Positions 1 to 7,976 of a stretch of DNA of 44,741 bases are shown piece by piece. The DNA is from Rhodobacterales bacterium (GTDB lineage Bacteria > Pseudomonadota > Alphaproteobacteria > Rhodobacterales > Rhodobacteraceae), in NCBI GenBank assembly GCA_026400325.1, contig JAPLPF010000164.1:1-44741 (forward strand), given 5' to 3'. The first letter of the stretch is position 1. Each line of letters starts with the position of its first letter. The notes under the pieces are model-generated. The model worked only from the letters and a program-made list of their open reading frames with translations. It ran no database searches and was not told where the DNA came from. The position numbers were made by a program, and so were the translations under genes.

Positions 1-2
1 TC

Positions 3-419
3 CCGTCTTCCGAGCATTTGCGAAAGGAGCGCGAATCCTGGTATGGCTACCCTACAGCTCTGAAAGCAATCCAAGGTCTGGAAGCCGAACACTCCAAACT
101 CCTCGTTGATCTTCATCAGGTAGACCAGTCTCGGGTCGGTTCACTTCGAGTGTTTCGTACTGAAAGGCTCGCACATCGATTTTTCTCAAGTACCGACCGC
201 AAAAGAATTGAGGAGAGAGGCCAAGTCATTGAAACCACAGTCCAGGAGTTGGTCGATTTTGCCGAACTTACAGTTCATCTGGTAGGCCGTTTCGGCCTCG
301 TAATAGAAGGACACGAGTCGCCTTTCCCTGAGTTGATTGAGCGATCACATCGATACTGCCACGAATTCTGGCGCCTTTTGCCGAAACTAAGCGAAGTGGA
401 AAGCCTAGACGTTCTCTGA
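3..419 (+). CDS. C-terminal part of an AbiU2/HEPN-like protein (5' end outside window)
   Basis: The reading frame is already open at the left edge, so this is the 3' part (about 138 codons) of a longer gene; the TTG at 18 is probably internal. The piece is mostly helical and contains RVFRTERLAH, which resembles the conserved arginine-to-histidine motif of HEPN/AbiU2-like proteins (often toxins or abortive-infection proteins). It is followed by a long amphipathic helix. Base composition is clearly lower in GC than the rest of the window, which suggests acquired DNA. The family assignment rests on one motif and a general resemblance, so it is tentative. No partner gene can be seen because upstream sequence is missing. 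Confidence 0.5.
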   Translation, partial: PSSEHLRKERESWYGYPTALKAIQGLEAEHSKLLVDLHQVDQSRVGSLRVFRTERLAHRFFSSTDRKRIEERGQVIETTVQELVDFAELTVHLVGRFGLVIEGHESPFPELIERSHRYCHEFWRLLPKLSEVESLDVL

Positions 420-683
420 ATGTTCTTTGAAAGCAATATCTTGAGCTAAATAACGTTCTGGAACCGCAATAATTCAAAGCCAGAGATTAGTTCAGTCGCC
501 CGGCCCGATTGCCTGGAGGCGCAAGCCGGAGGGCAAGGGGTATCAGCTTTCCCAAACGGTTGGAAAATCGGGGCGCGCCTGGCTGGGCTGGCGCGGTATC
601 GCGCCTGCCAGGGGCAGGCAGGCGCGGCCGTCGAGGCGGTGCCTCGACTTGTCGACGGACAAATCGGGCAAGAGACCGATAAG
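420..683. other. Intergenic region with GC hairpins and a base-composition shift
   Basis: No convincing gene lies here. The first 70 bases are AT-rich like the gene to the left, and the rest is very GC-rich. Inverted repeats occur at about 601-625 (GCGCCTGCC facing GGCAGG/GGCGC), 631-647 and 649-662. The region separates the acquired-looking gene from the convergent dihydroxyacetone kinase gene and may be the edge of an island. Confidence 0.5.
631..647 (-). terminator. Hairpin downstream of the dhaKL operon
   Basis: TCGAGGC, a three-base loop and GCCTCGA form a perfect 7-bp stem, 37 bases past the stop codon of the kinase gene. There is no obvious U-tract, so it is only a possible terminator or mRNA 3'-end stabiliser for the minus-strand operon. 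Confidence 0.35.
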
Positions 684-2306
684 TCAGCCTTTGGAGAGGT
701 CTTCGAACAACCGTGCCACCCCTTCGGCCCCCGGATCGTTATGCCCCTTGAGTTTGTCGGCGGCGAGGTAGGTGGCGCGGCCTGCCTTGGCCCTCGTCAT
801 TTGGGCCGTCGCATTCGCGCCGTCGCGGGCGGCTGTTGCCGCCGCCTGGACGCCCTTGGGCAAGGCGGCGAGGGCGGGGGCGAGGGCGTCGATCATGGTG
901 CGGTGGCCGGGGGCGGCTCCGCCGACCTGGCAAACGCGGTCGAGGCCTGCGGTGAGGGCTCCGATCCAGGTTTTGCCGGAGGCGCTCGCGTCACCTGCGG
1001 CGGCGAAGAAGATGGCGAGGAGGACGCCGGAGGAGCCGCCCATGGTCTGCGACAGCTCCATCCCGATGGCGCGGTAAAGCTGGGTGGGGTCGGCGAGGGG
1101 GAGACGGTCCAGCGCGCTTTGCAGGGCGCGGGCGGCCCCGGCCAGGGTGCTGCCGGTGTCGCCGTCGCCGGACTTGGCGTCGAGGAGGTTGAGGTCAGCC
1201 TCCGCCGCGATCAGGGCCTTGCAGCACCGGTCAAGAAGGGCGCGGCGGGCGGGGTGGGCGCTGGGCACGGGCTGGATGGGCGCAAGCCCGTCAGGCAGCG
1301 GTTTGACCGCGACTGCCCCCAACGGCACAAGGCCGGGCCAGGCGTGGGGCGCGACCGGCGCTGCAAGAGAGGTCACCTGCGCATGATCGACGGGCAAAAG
1401 CGAGACGGAAAAGCCGTGCATGTCGAGCGAGGTCATCATCGCGGCCGGGCCGATGATCCATTTGGTGTGCGCGCCAAGGGAGGAGCGGGCCAGTTCCTCG
1501 GTCAGGATTGACATCTCCAGCGGCGTGGTGCCGCCAAGGTTGTTGAGAAGCGCAACGTGATCGCCCGCGCCCATATGCGGCAGGAGTTTGTCGGCGACCA
1601 TCTGCATGGCCGAACGCGCGCCGGTGACATCGACCTGCTCGATCCCGGCCTCGCCATGGATGCCAAGGCCAAGCTCGGCCATGCCGGTGGCAATCCGGTC
1701 CTCTTTCGGCGAGCCGGGTACCGTGCAGGTGTCAAGCGACATGCCGATGGAGACGGCACCCCGGATGACCAAGTTCGCGGCGGCGGTGATGGTGTCGAGG
1801 TCGGCGCCGGATTCGGCCATCGCCCCGGCGATCTTGTGGACGAAAAGGGTTCCGGCGACGCCACGCGCCTGCGGCAGGTCGGGCAGCGCGATGTCATCAT
1901 CGACGATGACCATGGACACCTTGACGCCAAAGGCGCGGGCGCGTTCGGCGGCAAGGCCGAAGTTCAGCCGGTCGCCGGTATAGTTCTTGACGATCAGAAG
2001 ACAGCCCGCCTTGCCGGTGACGGCAAGGATGCCCGCAAGGACGGCATCGACGGAAGGCGAGGCGAAGACGTCGCCGCAGACGGCAGCGGTCAGCATGCCC
2101 TGGCCGACGAAACCGGCATGCGACGGTTCATGGCCCGACCCTCCGCCAGAGACGAGGGCAACCTTCGAGCGGTCCCAGTCGGCGCGGATCACGACCTTGA
2201 TATGGGGATAGCCGTCAAGCCGGGCGAGTTTGCCCGCACTGGTTCTCAGAAGGCCGTCGATGGCTTCGGTGACCAGACTGTCACGGGCATTCATGAACTG
2301 TTTCAT
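684..2306 (-). CDS. dhaK: Dihydroxyacetone kinase, fused DhaK-DhaL type
   Basis: This 540-residue protein is an ATP-dependent kinase that phosphorylates dihydroxyacetone or a related short ketose such as erythrulose in the cytoplasm. Residues 1-330 are the DhaK substrate domain: GGGSGHEPSHAGFVG lies near residue 54, and the active-site histidine that binds the ketone covalently is His217 in GLGIHGEAG. After a linker, residues from about 350 are the DhaL nucleotide domain, with the Mg/ATP motif SGDGDTG and TMGGSSG. The length fits the one-chain family, so no PTS phosphocarrier is needed. It is the last gene of the ABC transporter operon, 12 bases after an ATPase gene, which suggests that the imported compound is converted to a ketose and phosphorylated. 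The true substrate cannot be read from the sequence. Confidence 0.92.
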   Translation of the reverse strand: MKQFMNARDSLVTEAIDGLLRTSAGKLARLDGYPHIKVVIRADWDRSKVALVSGGGSGHEPSHAGFVGQGMLTAAVCGDVFASPSVDAVLAGILAVTGKAGCLLIVKNYTGDRLNFGLAAERARAFGVKVSMVIVDDDIALPDLPQARGVAGTLFVHKIAGAMAESGADLDTITAAANLVIRGAVSIGMSLDTCTVPGSPKEDRIATGMAELGLGIHGEAGIEQVDVTGARSAMQMVADKLLPHMGAGDHVALLNNLGGTTPLEMSILTEELARSSLGAHTKWIIGPAAMMTSLDMHGFSVSLLPVDHAQVTSLAAPVAPHAWPGLVPLGAVAVKPLPDGLAPIQPVPSAHPARRALLDRCCKALIAAEADLNLLDAKSGDGDTGSTLAGAARALQSALDRLPLADPTQLYRAIGMELSQTMGGSSGVLLAIFFAAAGDASASGKTWIGALTAGLDRVCQVGGAAPGHRTMIDALAPALAALPKGVQAAATAARDGANATAQMTRAKAGRATYLAADKLKGHNDPGAEGVARLFEDLSKG

Positions 2307-2318
2307 GGGACTGGCCTT

Positions 2319-3311
2319 TCAGATGCGGTTGCCATCGGCGTCAAACCAGAGCGGATTTTCAGGACGGATCTTCAGGGTCTGCCCCGCGGTCAGGGGCGTA
2401 TGCGGCTCGGTCAGGGTGATGAGGTCATGCGGACCAAGCGCCAGGTGCAGGCGGGTCTGGTCGCCCAGATGTTCCACCCGGCGAATGGTGGCTTCGGCCC
2501 CATCACCGGTGCGGATGTGTTCGGGCCGCAGGCCGATCCGGGCCGCCCCTGCAGGGGCGTTTCCGAAGGCATCGGCCGGAAGAAGGTTTATGTGCGGCTG
2601 GCCAAGGCGGGAGGCGACGTAGACTGACACGGGTGCCTCATAGATCTCGCGCGGGGTGCCGAACTGGACAAGGCGCCCCTGGTCAAGCACGCCGACATGG
2701 CTTGCCATGGTCATCGCCTCGATCTGGTCATGCGTGACGTAAAGGAAGGTTGCGCCAAGGTCCTGGTGGATGCGCTTCAGCTCGATCCTGAGGTCGGCGC
2801 GAAGCTTTGCGTCCAGCGACGACAGCGGTTCGTCCATGAGGTAGATGCGCGGCTGTCGCACCAGCGCGCGGCCGATCGAGACGCGCTGCATCTCGCCGCC
2901 AGAGAGGGCCGTGGCCTTGTTGTCCAGCTTGTGGGGGATGCGCAGAACCTCGGCCACTTCTTGCACCCGGCGGGCGATCTCGGGCTCTGGCATGGCGATC
3001 ATCGGCGAGCGAAGCGGAAAGGCAAGGTTTTCGCGCACGGTCAGATGCGGGTAAAGCGAGTACTGCTGGAACACCATCGCCACGTCCCGCTGCGACGGGG
3101 TATCGTGCAGGACCGAAGCGCCCCCGATGCGGATGTCACCCCGATCCGGTTTGTCGAGACCGGCGATCAACCGAAGCGTGGTGGTCTTGCCGGCACCGGT
3201 GGGGCCAAGCAGGACGACGAAGGCGCCGTCCGGGATCGTCATGGTAACATCCGCAAGCGCCTGGGTCTTGCCGTAGGACTTTGCCAGTCCCGAAAGGATC
3301 ACTTCAGCCAT
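2319..3311 (-). CDS. Carbohydrate/polyol ABC transporter ATP-binding protein 1
   Basis: This 330-residue ATPase of the MalK/UgpC type powers the importer encoded upstream. It has Walker A GPTGAGKTT, Q-loop QQYSLYPH, signature LSGGEMQRVSIGRAL, Walker B IYLMDEPLSSLD and a switch histidine in THD. A C-terminal TOBE-like regulatory region follows from about residue 240. I chose the ATG at 3311 because it begins the conserved N-terminus (MAEVILSGL) and overlaps the end of the preceding ATPase gene by 8 bases; the longer frame upstream has no family similarity. Having two non-identical ATPases in one operon is known for glycerol-type importers (GlpS/GlpT) and suggests a heterodimer. Confidence 0.93.
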   Translation of the reverse strand: MAEVILSGLAKSYGKTQALADVTMTIPDGAFVVLLGPTGAGKTTTLRLIAGLDKPDRGDIRIGGASVLHDTPSQRDVAMVFQQYSLYPHLTVRENLAFPLRSPMIAMPEPEIARRVQEVAEVLRIPHKLDNKATALSGGEMQRVSIGRALVRQPRIYLMDEPLSSLDAKLRADLRIELKRIHQDLGATFLYVTHDQIEAMTMASHVGVLDQGRLVQFGTPREIYEAPVSVYVASRLGQPHINLLPADAFGNAPAGAARIGLRPEHIRTGDGAEATIRRVEHLGDQTRLHLALGPHDLITLTEPHTPLTAGQTLKIRPENPLWFDADGNRI

Positions 3312-4398
3312 GGTCAACTCCGGCGTTGGCGGCGGTCCGGACGGCGCGGCCGGTGGTGGCATCGAAAAGCGACAGGCGGGGCGCGGCGAAGGCAAGGCCG
3401 GTAAGGTCCCCGGGAGTGGCCGACAAGGCCGAAGACGTGCGGGCTTTCACCATGCCGAAGGGCGTGGAAAGCGTGACGATCTGGGTCGTGCCAAGATATT
3501 CGGCGGCTTCGATCCTGGCGCGCAGGGGGGCAGCGTCGGAAAGGGTGACATGCTCGGGGCGGACACCCAGGACCAGTGCGCCCTGGGCAGGTTCCTGAAG
3601 CCGGGGAATAGCCATCGGCAAGTCGCCAAGCATCAGGGTTTCGGCCCCGGCCTGCGCCCCCCCTTCGAACCGCAGGAAATTCATCGACGGGCTGCCGATG
3701 AAATCGGCGACGAAAAGGGTTGCGGGATGGTCATAGATGTCCTGCGGGGTACCGAACTGTTCGACAACGCCGTGGTTCATCACGACGATCTTGTCACCCA
3801 TCTGCATCGCCTCAAGCTGGTCATGGGTGACGTAGACGGTGGTCGCGTGCATCCGGTCGTGAAGGGCGCGCAGCTCTTCGGCCATGATCTCGCGGAACTC
3901 GGCGTCGAGTGCACCAAGGGGTTCGTCCATCATGAAGGCCTTGGGGTTGCGCACGATGGCGCGGCCAAGTGCGACCCGCTGGCGGTCGCCGCCGGAAAGG
4001 CCGCCGACGGGTTTGTCGAGCATGTGGTCGATGCGCAGGATCTTCGCGACCTCGGCCACCTTCTGCGCTACCTGCGCCTTCGGCACACCCTGGCTGACAA
4101 GCGGATAGGCGATGTTCTTGCGCACGTTGAGGTGCGGGTAAAGCGCGAACATCTGGAAGACCATGGCAATGTCGCGCTGACTGGCCGGGCGCATCGAGAC
4201 ATCTTCACCGTCGATCAGGATCTCGCCGGAAGTGGGAAGTTCCAGTCCCGCAATCATCCGCAAGGTGGTGGTCTTGCCACAACCGGAAGGGCCGAGAAGC
4301 ATGAAGAATTCGCCGTCCTTGATGGTGAAGGACGACCCCTTCACCGCCGTGAACGCGCCGAATTCCTTGCGCAGGTTGCGGATGACGATTTCAGCCAA
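3304..4398 (-). CDS. Carbohydrate/polyol ABC transporter ATP-binding protein 2
   Basis: This 364-residue ATPase is of the same MalK/UgpC class as its neighbour but clearly distinct. It has Walker A GPSGCGKTT, Q-loop QMFALYPH, signature LSGGDRQRVALGRAI and Walker B AFMMDEPLGALD, and a C-terminal TOBE-like part. The likely start is a TTG at 4398, which gives the conserved beginning AEIVIRNLRKEFG and overlaps the VOC gene stop by 8 bases. No ATG is suitably placed, and the longer frame upstream is antisense-like. It probably pairs with the other ATPase under the two permeases. Confidence 0.9.
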   Translation of the reverse strand: MAEIVIRNLRKEFGAFTAVKGSSFTIKDGEFFMLLGPSGCGKTTTLRMIAGLELPTSGEILIDGEDVSMRPASQRDIAMVFQMFALYPHLNVRKNIAYPLVSQGVPKAQVAQKVAEVAKILRIDHMLDKPVGGLSGGDRQRVALGRAIVRNPKAFMMDEPLGALDAEFREIMAEELRALHDRMHATTVYVTHDQLEAMQMGDKIVVMNHGVVEQFGTPQDIYDHPATLFVADFIGSPSMNFLRFEGGAQAGAETLMLGDLPMAIPRLQEPAQGALVLGVRPEHVTLSDAAPLRARIEAAEYLGTTQIVTLSTPFGMVKARTSSALSATPGDLTGLAFAAPRLSLFDATTGRAVRTAANAGVDHG

Positions 4399-4756
4399 GG
4401 GGGATCTCCTGCCCGGCGCGGATAAGGTTGCCGTTGAGGTCGAGAAGCGCCAGTTCACGCATGCCCCAGGGTTTGTCGGCGGCCCGTTCCAGCCGCGGGA
4501 TGCCGGTGGCGGGCATGCCAAGGGCGCCCCATTCGGCATCCAGTTCATTGATCCGGGCAGGACGAAGATACGCGCCGTGATTGCAGGTTGCGGGGTCAAG
4601 CGTCGGATGCAGGAAGAAATGGACCTCGGCCCCATCCCGCTTCATCATGAGGTATTCCGCATCGAGGTAGACCGTCACGAAGCCAAGCCGCTGCCAGAAG
4701 CTTTCTGTCGCGGCCATGTCGCGGGCGGGCAGGATGGGCGAAAGTTTCTCCAGCAT
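4391..4756 (-). CDS. VOC-superfamily (glyoxalase/bleomycin-resistance-like) protein
   Basis: This 121-residue protein has the single-chain length of bleomycin-resistance/glyoxalase-like VOC proteins. It opens with LSPILPARDM and FWQRLGF and ends with LLDLNGNLIRAGQ, the usual first and last strands of the fold. Such proteins either use a metal ion to act on small substrates or simply bind a ligand. It sits inside the transporter operon between a small membrane protein (3-base gap) and an ATPase gene (8-base overlap), so it may act on or bind an intermediate of the same pathway. Its reaction cannot be predicted. Confidence 0.8.
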   Translation of the reverse strand: MLEKLSPILPARDMAATESFWQRLGFVTVYLDAEYLMMKRDGAEVHFFLHPTLDPATCNHGAYLRPARINELDAEWGALGMPATGIPRLERAADKPWGMRELALLDLNGNLIRAGQEIPLG

Positions 4757-4759
4757 GGC

Positions 4760-4948
4760 CTACTCCGGGAAATGGCTGGTGATGATGAACATCACCGTGC
4801 CCACCAGCGTGACGAAGAAGCTGTAGGTGAAGGCCCAAAGGAAAAAGGGCTGCATCAGCATGACGACGCCCAGCGCGATCAGCACGGTGGCAAGGTTTTC
4901 CCAGGGGCCGCGGCGAAAACGGAACAGGCCAGACAGAAACGCGGTCAT
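4760..4948 (-). CDS. Small inner-membrane protein of the transporter operon
   Basis: This 62-residue protein has a short basic N-terminus (LFRFRRGPWEN) and then two hydrophobic stretches, roughly residues 16-33 and 35-56, so it probably spans the membrane twice. The start at 4948 forms an ATGA overlap with the preceding flavoprotein gene; the longer frame upstream is unlikely. Small membrane proteins of unknown role accompany glycerol-type ABC importers in related bacteria (GlpU), and this may be an equivalent, but I see no family motif that proves it. Confidence 0.7.
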   Translation of the reverse strand: MTAFLSGLFRFRRGPWENLATVLIALGVVMLMQPFFLWAFTYSFFVTLVGTVMFIITSHFPE

Positions 4949-5958
4949 GCCGTCACCCTTTCCTGCCGGGTCTGGCGAAGGGCCAGTTGAACTTCGGCCC
5001 CCCACCGGGTGACAAGATCACCCGCGCCCTCGATCCGGTCGATGTCGCCGACGCCGGTTCCGGCGTAGAGGCAGGCGCCAAGCAGGTCGCCTTTGGCGTC
5101 CGGGCCGGGCTCCATGATGCTGTAGCGGACGTGATCGACCCCATTCTGGCGGAAGACGATGTCGCCCTCGCCCGGGCGATGCGGCGGTTGCGGGGAACCG
5201 GCGGCCTCCCAGGCGGAGAAGGTGGAATTGCGCAGGACGCGGTGCATGGCGAAGGGCCAGTCGATGTCGAAGCAGTTGGTGAAGGCGGTGTCTTCGGGCC
5301 TGGCAGAGACAAGGGCTGCCTTGTAGTCGGGATGTGCACCAGCCTCGCGGGTGGCAAGAAACCGGGTGCCGAGCATGACCCCGGCGGCGCCGGCAGCAAT
5401 GACCCGAAGGATGGCATCGGCGCTGGCAATGCCGCCTGTGGCAACGACCGGTCGGTCGCCTGCCACGGCCACGACCTGCGGCAGAAGGGTCGCCAGTGGT
5501 GTCGTCGACTGGACATGACCCCCGGCCTCGACCCCCTGGGCGATCACGAAATCAGCCCCCGCCGCAAGGGCCTGCCGCGCGCCTTCGGTCGAGCCTACCT
5601 GCACGCCGACCTTCGTCCCGACGCGGTGGGCCCGGGCGATGCGGGCGGCGTCGATGCCCCAGGACAAGGTGACGACGGGCACCCCGGCCTCCAGCGCGGC
5701 GTCAAATCCATCACAGGGGAAATGCAGGACGAAATTGGCAAAGAAGGCCAACCCCGGCAGGGCCTGACGCAGGCGGGCAACTGTGGCGGCAACCGCGTCT
5801 GGGCTGTCCCAGGTCAGGCCGAGCCCGCCAAGGCCCCCTGCCTTGCTGACTGCGATGACAAGGTCAGGTGTCGCCCCCGACCCGATCGGAGCCTGAATGA
5901 AGGGCAGCCGTTGACCAGTGATGGCAAGAAAGGCAGCGACGTGTTTTGGGTAAGTCAT
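4945..5958 (-). CDS. Nitronate monooxygenase-like FMN protein
   Basis: This 337-residue TIM-barrel flavoprotein belongs to the nitronate monooxygenase (2-nitropropane dioxygenase) family. Visible features are the N-terminal IQAPIGSGATPDLVIAVSKAGG, the central GVEAGGH, and the phosphate-binding VVATGGIASADAI with GVMLGTRFLATREA. Family members oxidise alkyl nitronates with FMN and O2, but many have unknown substrates. The ATG at 5958 overlaps the permease stop in an ATGA, which shows tight translational coupling inside a sugar/polyol operon. That location is unexpected for a nitronate detoxifier and suggests a role in catabolism of the imported compound. Confidence 0.88.
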   Translation of the reverse strand: MTYPKHVAAFLAITGQRLPFIQAPIGSGATPDLVIAVSKAGGLGGLGLTWDSPDAVAATVARLRQALPGLAFFANFVLHFPCDGFDAALEAGVPVVTLSWGIDAARIARAHRVGTKVGVQVGSTEGARQALAAGADFVIAQGVEAGGHVQSTTPLATLLPQVVAVAGDRPVVATGGIASADAILRVIAAGAAGVMLGTRFLATREAGAHPDYKAALVSARPEDTAFTNCFDIDWPFAMHRVLRNSTFSAWEAAGSPQPPHRPGEGDIVFRQNGVDHVRYSIMEPGPDAKGDLLGACLYAGTGVGDIDRIEGAGDLVTRWGAEVQLALRQTRQERVTA

Positions 5959-6896
5959 TTGCGCACCGCCCCGAAGGTGATCCCGCGCAGGAGGTGTTTG
6001 CGCAGAAGGATGGTGAAGATCATCACGGGCAGCAGGAAGAGCGTCGCGCCTGCAGCCACGGCAGGCCAATCCTGGCCGCCGACCCCGATGATGGTAGGGA
6101 TGAAGGGGGGGGCGGTCTGGGCATTGCCGGAGGTGAGAAGCACGGCGAAGGCGTATTCGTTCCAGGCAAAGATCAGGCAGAAGATCGCGGTCGAGGCGAT
6201 ACCCGTGGCAGCCTGGGGCAGCACGACCTTGCGGAAGGCCTGAAAGCGGGTGTAGCCGTCGATCAGTGCTGCATCTTCGTATTCGCGCGGAATCTCGTCC
6301 ATGAAGCCTTTCAGCAGCCAGACGGCAAGGCTGATGTTCACCCCGGTGTAAAGCAGGATCATGCCAAGGTGCGTGTCTGACAGGCCAAGCTCGCGGTACA
6401 TCAGGTAGATCGGGATCGCGACCGCAATGGGCGGCATCATCCTTGTGGAAAGGATGAAGAACATCAGGTCATCCTTCAGCGGCACCTTGAAACGGCTGAA
6501 AGCATAGGCGGCCATCGTGCCGAGAAGGATACTGAGAAAGGTCGAGCCGAAGCCAATGATCACCGAGTTCAGGAAGCGTTCGCCAAAGCGGCTGGGGCCG
6601 ACGATGATGGTGCCCTGACGGCGCGCGATCTCGTCATACCAGGTGTCCGGTGGCGGCAGGCTTTCAAGTTCGGACACGGCGGGGCGGGTGCGGGTGGAGA
6701 AGAGGTTGACGTAGCCTTCCAGCGTGGGCTCGAAAAAGACTTTCGGCGGGTAGGAGATGCTGTCCGGCCCGGTCTTGAAGCTGGTCGAGATGATCCAGAC
6801 GAGGGGCAGAAGGGTGATGATCGTGTAAAGGACGACCAGCCCGGCGGCGAGCCATTTCGAGAGCGGCGAGGGTTCGGTGACGGAATAGGCGCTCAT
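5955..6896 (-). CDS. Carbohydrate ABC transporter permease (MalG type)
   Basis: This 313-residue inner-membrane protein has about six transmembrane segments, the first near residues 15-35. The EAA loop that contacts the ATPase is visible as EYEDAALIDGYTRFQAFRKVVLPQAA. A periplasmic insertion of about 60 residues follows the first segment (residues 45-105), which is longer than in typical MalG proteins. It forms a heterodimer with the next permease. The start at 6896 gives an ATGA overlap with that gene. Confidence 0.93.
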   Translation of the reverse strand: MSAYSVTEPSPLSKWLAAGLVVLYTIITLLPLVWIISTSFKTGPDSISYPPKVFFEPTLEGYVNLFSTRTRPAVSELESLPPPDTWYDEIARRQGTIIVGPSRFGERFLNSVIIGFGSTFLSILLGTMAAYAFSRFKVPLKDDLMFFILSTRMMPPIAVAIPIYLMYRELGLSDTHLGMILLYTGVNISLAVWLLKGFMDEIPREYEDAALIDGYTRFQAFRKVVLPQAATGIASTAIFCLIFAWNEYAFAVLLTSGNAQTAPPFIPTIIGVGGQDWPAVAAGATLFLLPVMIFTILLRKHLLRGITFGAVRK

Positions 6897-7837
6897 CTTT
6901 CCTTGACCTTGTTCAGGGCCTTCACGTAGATCGAGGCGAGGCCGAAGATCGTGACGAAAAGGATGATCGCATAGGCACTGGAATAGCCGGTGCGCCACTT
7001 CTCGAAGGCCTCGCGCTTGAGGTCGATCGAGGTGAGCAGCGTCTCGCTGCCCGGTCCGCCGCCGGTAAGAAGGTTCACCATGTCGAACATCTTGAAGTTC
7101 TCGATCCCGCGGAAGAGGACCGCGAGCATGAGGAAGGGCAGCACCATGGGAATGGTAATCGTCCAGAACTGCCGCCATTTCGAGGCGCGGTCAACCTCGG
7201 CCGCCTCATAGATGTAGTCGGGAATGCTGCGCAAACCGGCAAGGCAGATCAGCATGACGAAGGGCGTCCACATCCAGGTATCGACGATGATGATCGACCA
7301 GGGCGCAAGGCCGCCGGGTCCGAGCATTGAAAAGCTCGAGGCGGGGATGCCGGTGAAGAATTCGACGATGTAGTTCACCATGCCGATCTGCGGCTGGTAG
7401 AGAAAGGTCCAGAAGTTGCCGACCACGGCGGGCGACAGCATCATCGGGATCACGATGAGGGTGGTCAGAAGGTCGTTGCCCTTGAATTTCCGGTTGATCA
7501 GCCATGCGAGGGTAAAACCGATGATGACCTGCAACAGGATGGTCCAGATCAGGAAATGCGCGGTGGTGGTCATGTGGGACCAGATATCCTCATCCGTCAG
7601 GATGCGCGTGTAGTTGCGGATGCCGACCCATTTCACCTCGGCATTCGGCTTGTTGGCGGCGTAGTTGGTGAAGGACAGGCGAATGGTCCAGATCAACGGA
7701 AAAATGTTGATCGCCAGAAGAAGAAAGATCGTGGGCGACACGAAGATCCAGGCGATGGCGCGGTCGGACAAGCCCCGGACCCGGTTCGCAAGGTGGGGCG
7801 GCGTGGCTTTGGCAGCGATGTCGATGGGGTTGGGCAT
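6893..7837 (-). CDS. Sugar ABC transporter permease (MalF/UgpA type)
   Basis: This 314-residue inner-membrane permease has a first transmembrane segment around residues 28-48 (IAWIFVSPTIFLLLAINIFP) and the EAA loop YEAAEVDRASKWRQFWTITIP. It is the partner of the MalG-type permease. The start at 7837 is the first ATG giving the normal family N-terminus. It is separated from the binding-protein gene by 139 bases carrying palindromic repeats, which may lower its expression relative to the binding protein. Confidence 0.93.
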   Translation of the reverse strand: MPNPIDIAAKATPPHLANRVRGLSDRAIAWIFVSPTIFLLLAINIFPLIWTIRLSFTNYAANKPNAEVKWVGIRNYTRILTDEDIWSHMTTTAHFLIWTILLQVIIGFTLAWLINRKFKGNDLLTTLIVIPMMLSPAVVGNFWTFLYQPQIGMVNYIVEFFTGIPASSFSMLGPGGLAPWSIIIVDTWMWTPFVMLICLAGLRSIPDYIYEAAEVDRASKWRQFWTITIPMVLPFLMLAVLFRGIENFKMFDMVNLLTGGGPGSETLLTSIDLKREAFEKWRTGYSSAYAIILFVTIFGLASIYVKALNKVKER

Positions 7838-7879
7838 GATCTCATTCCATGGGAGGCCAAGGGCGGCGATGCCCCCCGG

Positions 7880-7965
7880 CCCTGCCCCCTCCCCCATGGG
7901 GGAGAGGAAAGCGTTGCGATGCTTGAAGGGTCGCTCCCCCTCTCCCACCCGGAGAGAGGGGTTGC
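7880..7965. repeat. Palindromic GC-rich repeat between binding-protein and permease genes
   Basis: A perfect 16-bp palindrome (CTCCCCC, AT, GGGGGAG) lies at 7889-7904. A second hairpin, CCCCTCTC facing GAGAGGGG, lies at about 7935-7961. Translated in one frame the element reads LSPMGEGAGPG, which matches the widespread proteobacterial repeat whose peptide is typically SPLAGEGRG. A related copy lies inside phnI at 32140-32218. Confidence 0.75.
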
Positions 7966-7976
7966 GCGTAAGGCCG

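Noticed and set aside
1557-2627. Long plus-strand open frame opposite dhaKL and the first ATPase gene
   Set aside because: It lies antisense to two strongly conserved genes and has no recognisable motif; long antisense frames are expected at this GC content.
3310-4425. 371-codon plus-strand frame opposite the second ATPase gene
   Set aside because: The minus strand encodes complete Walker and signature motifs; the plus frame is a composition shadow.
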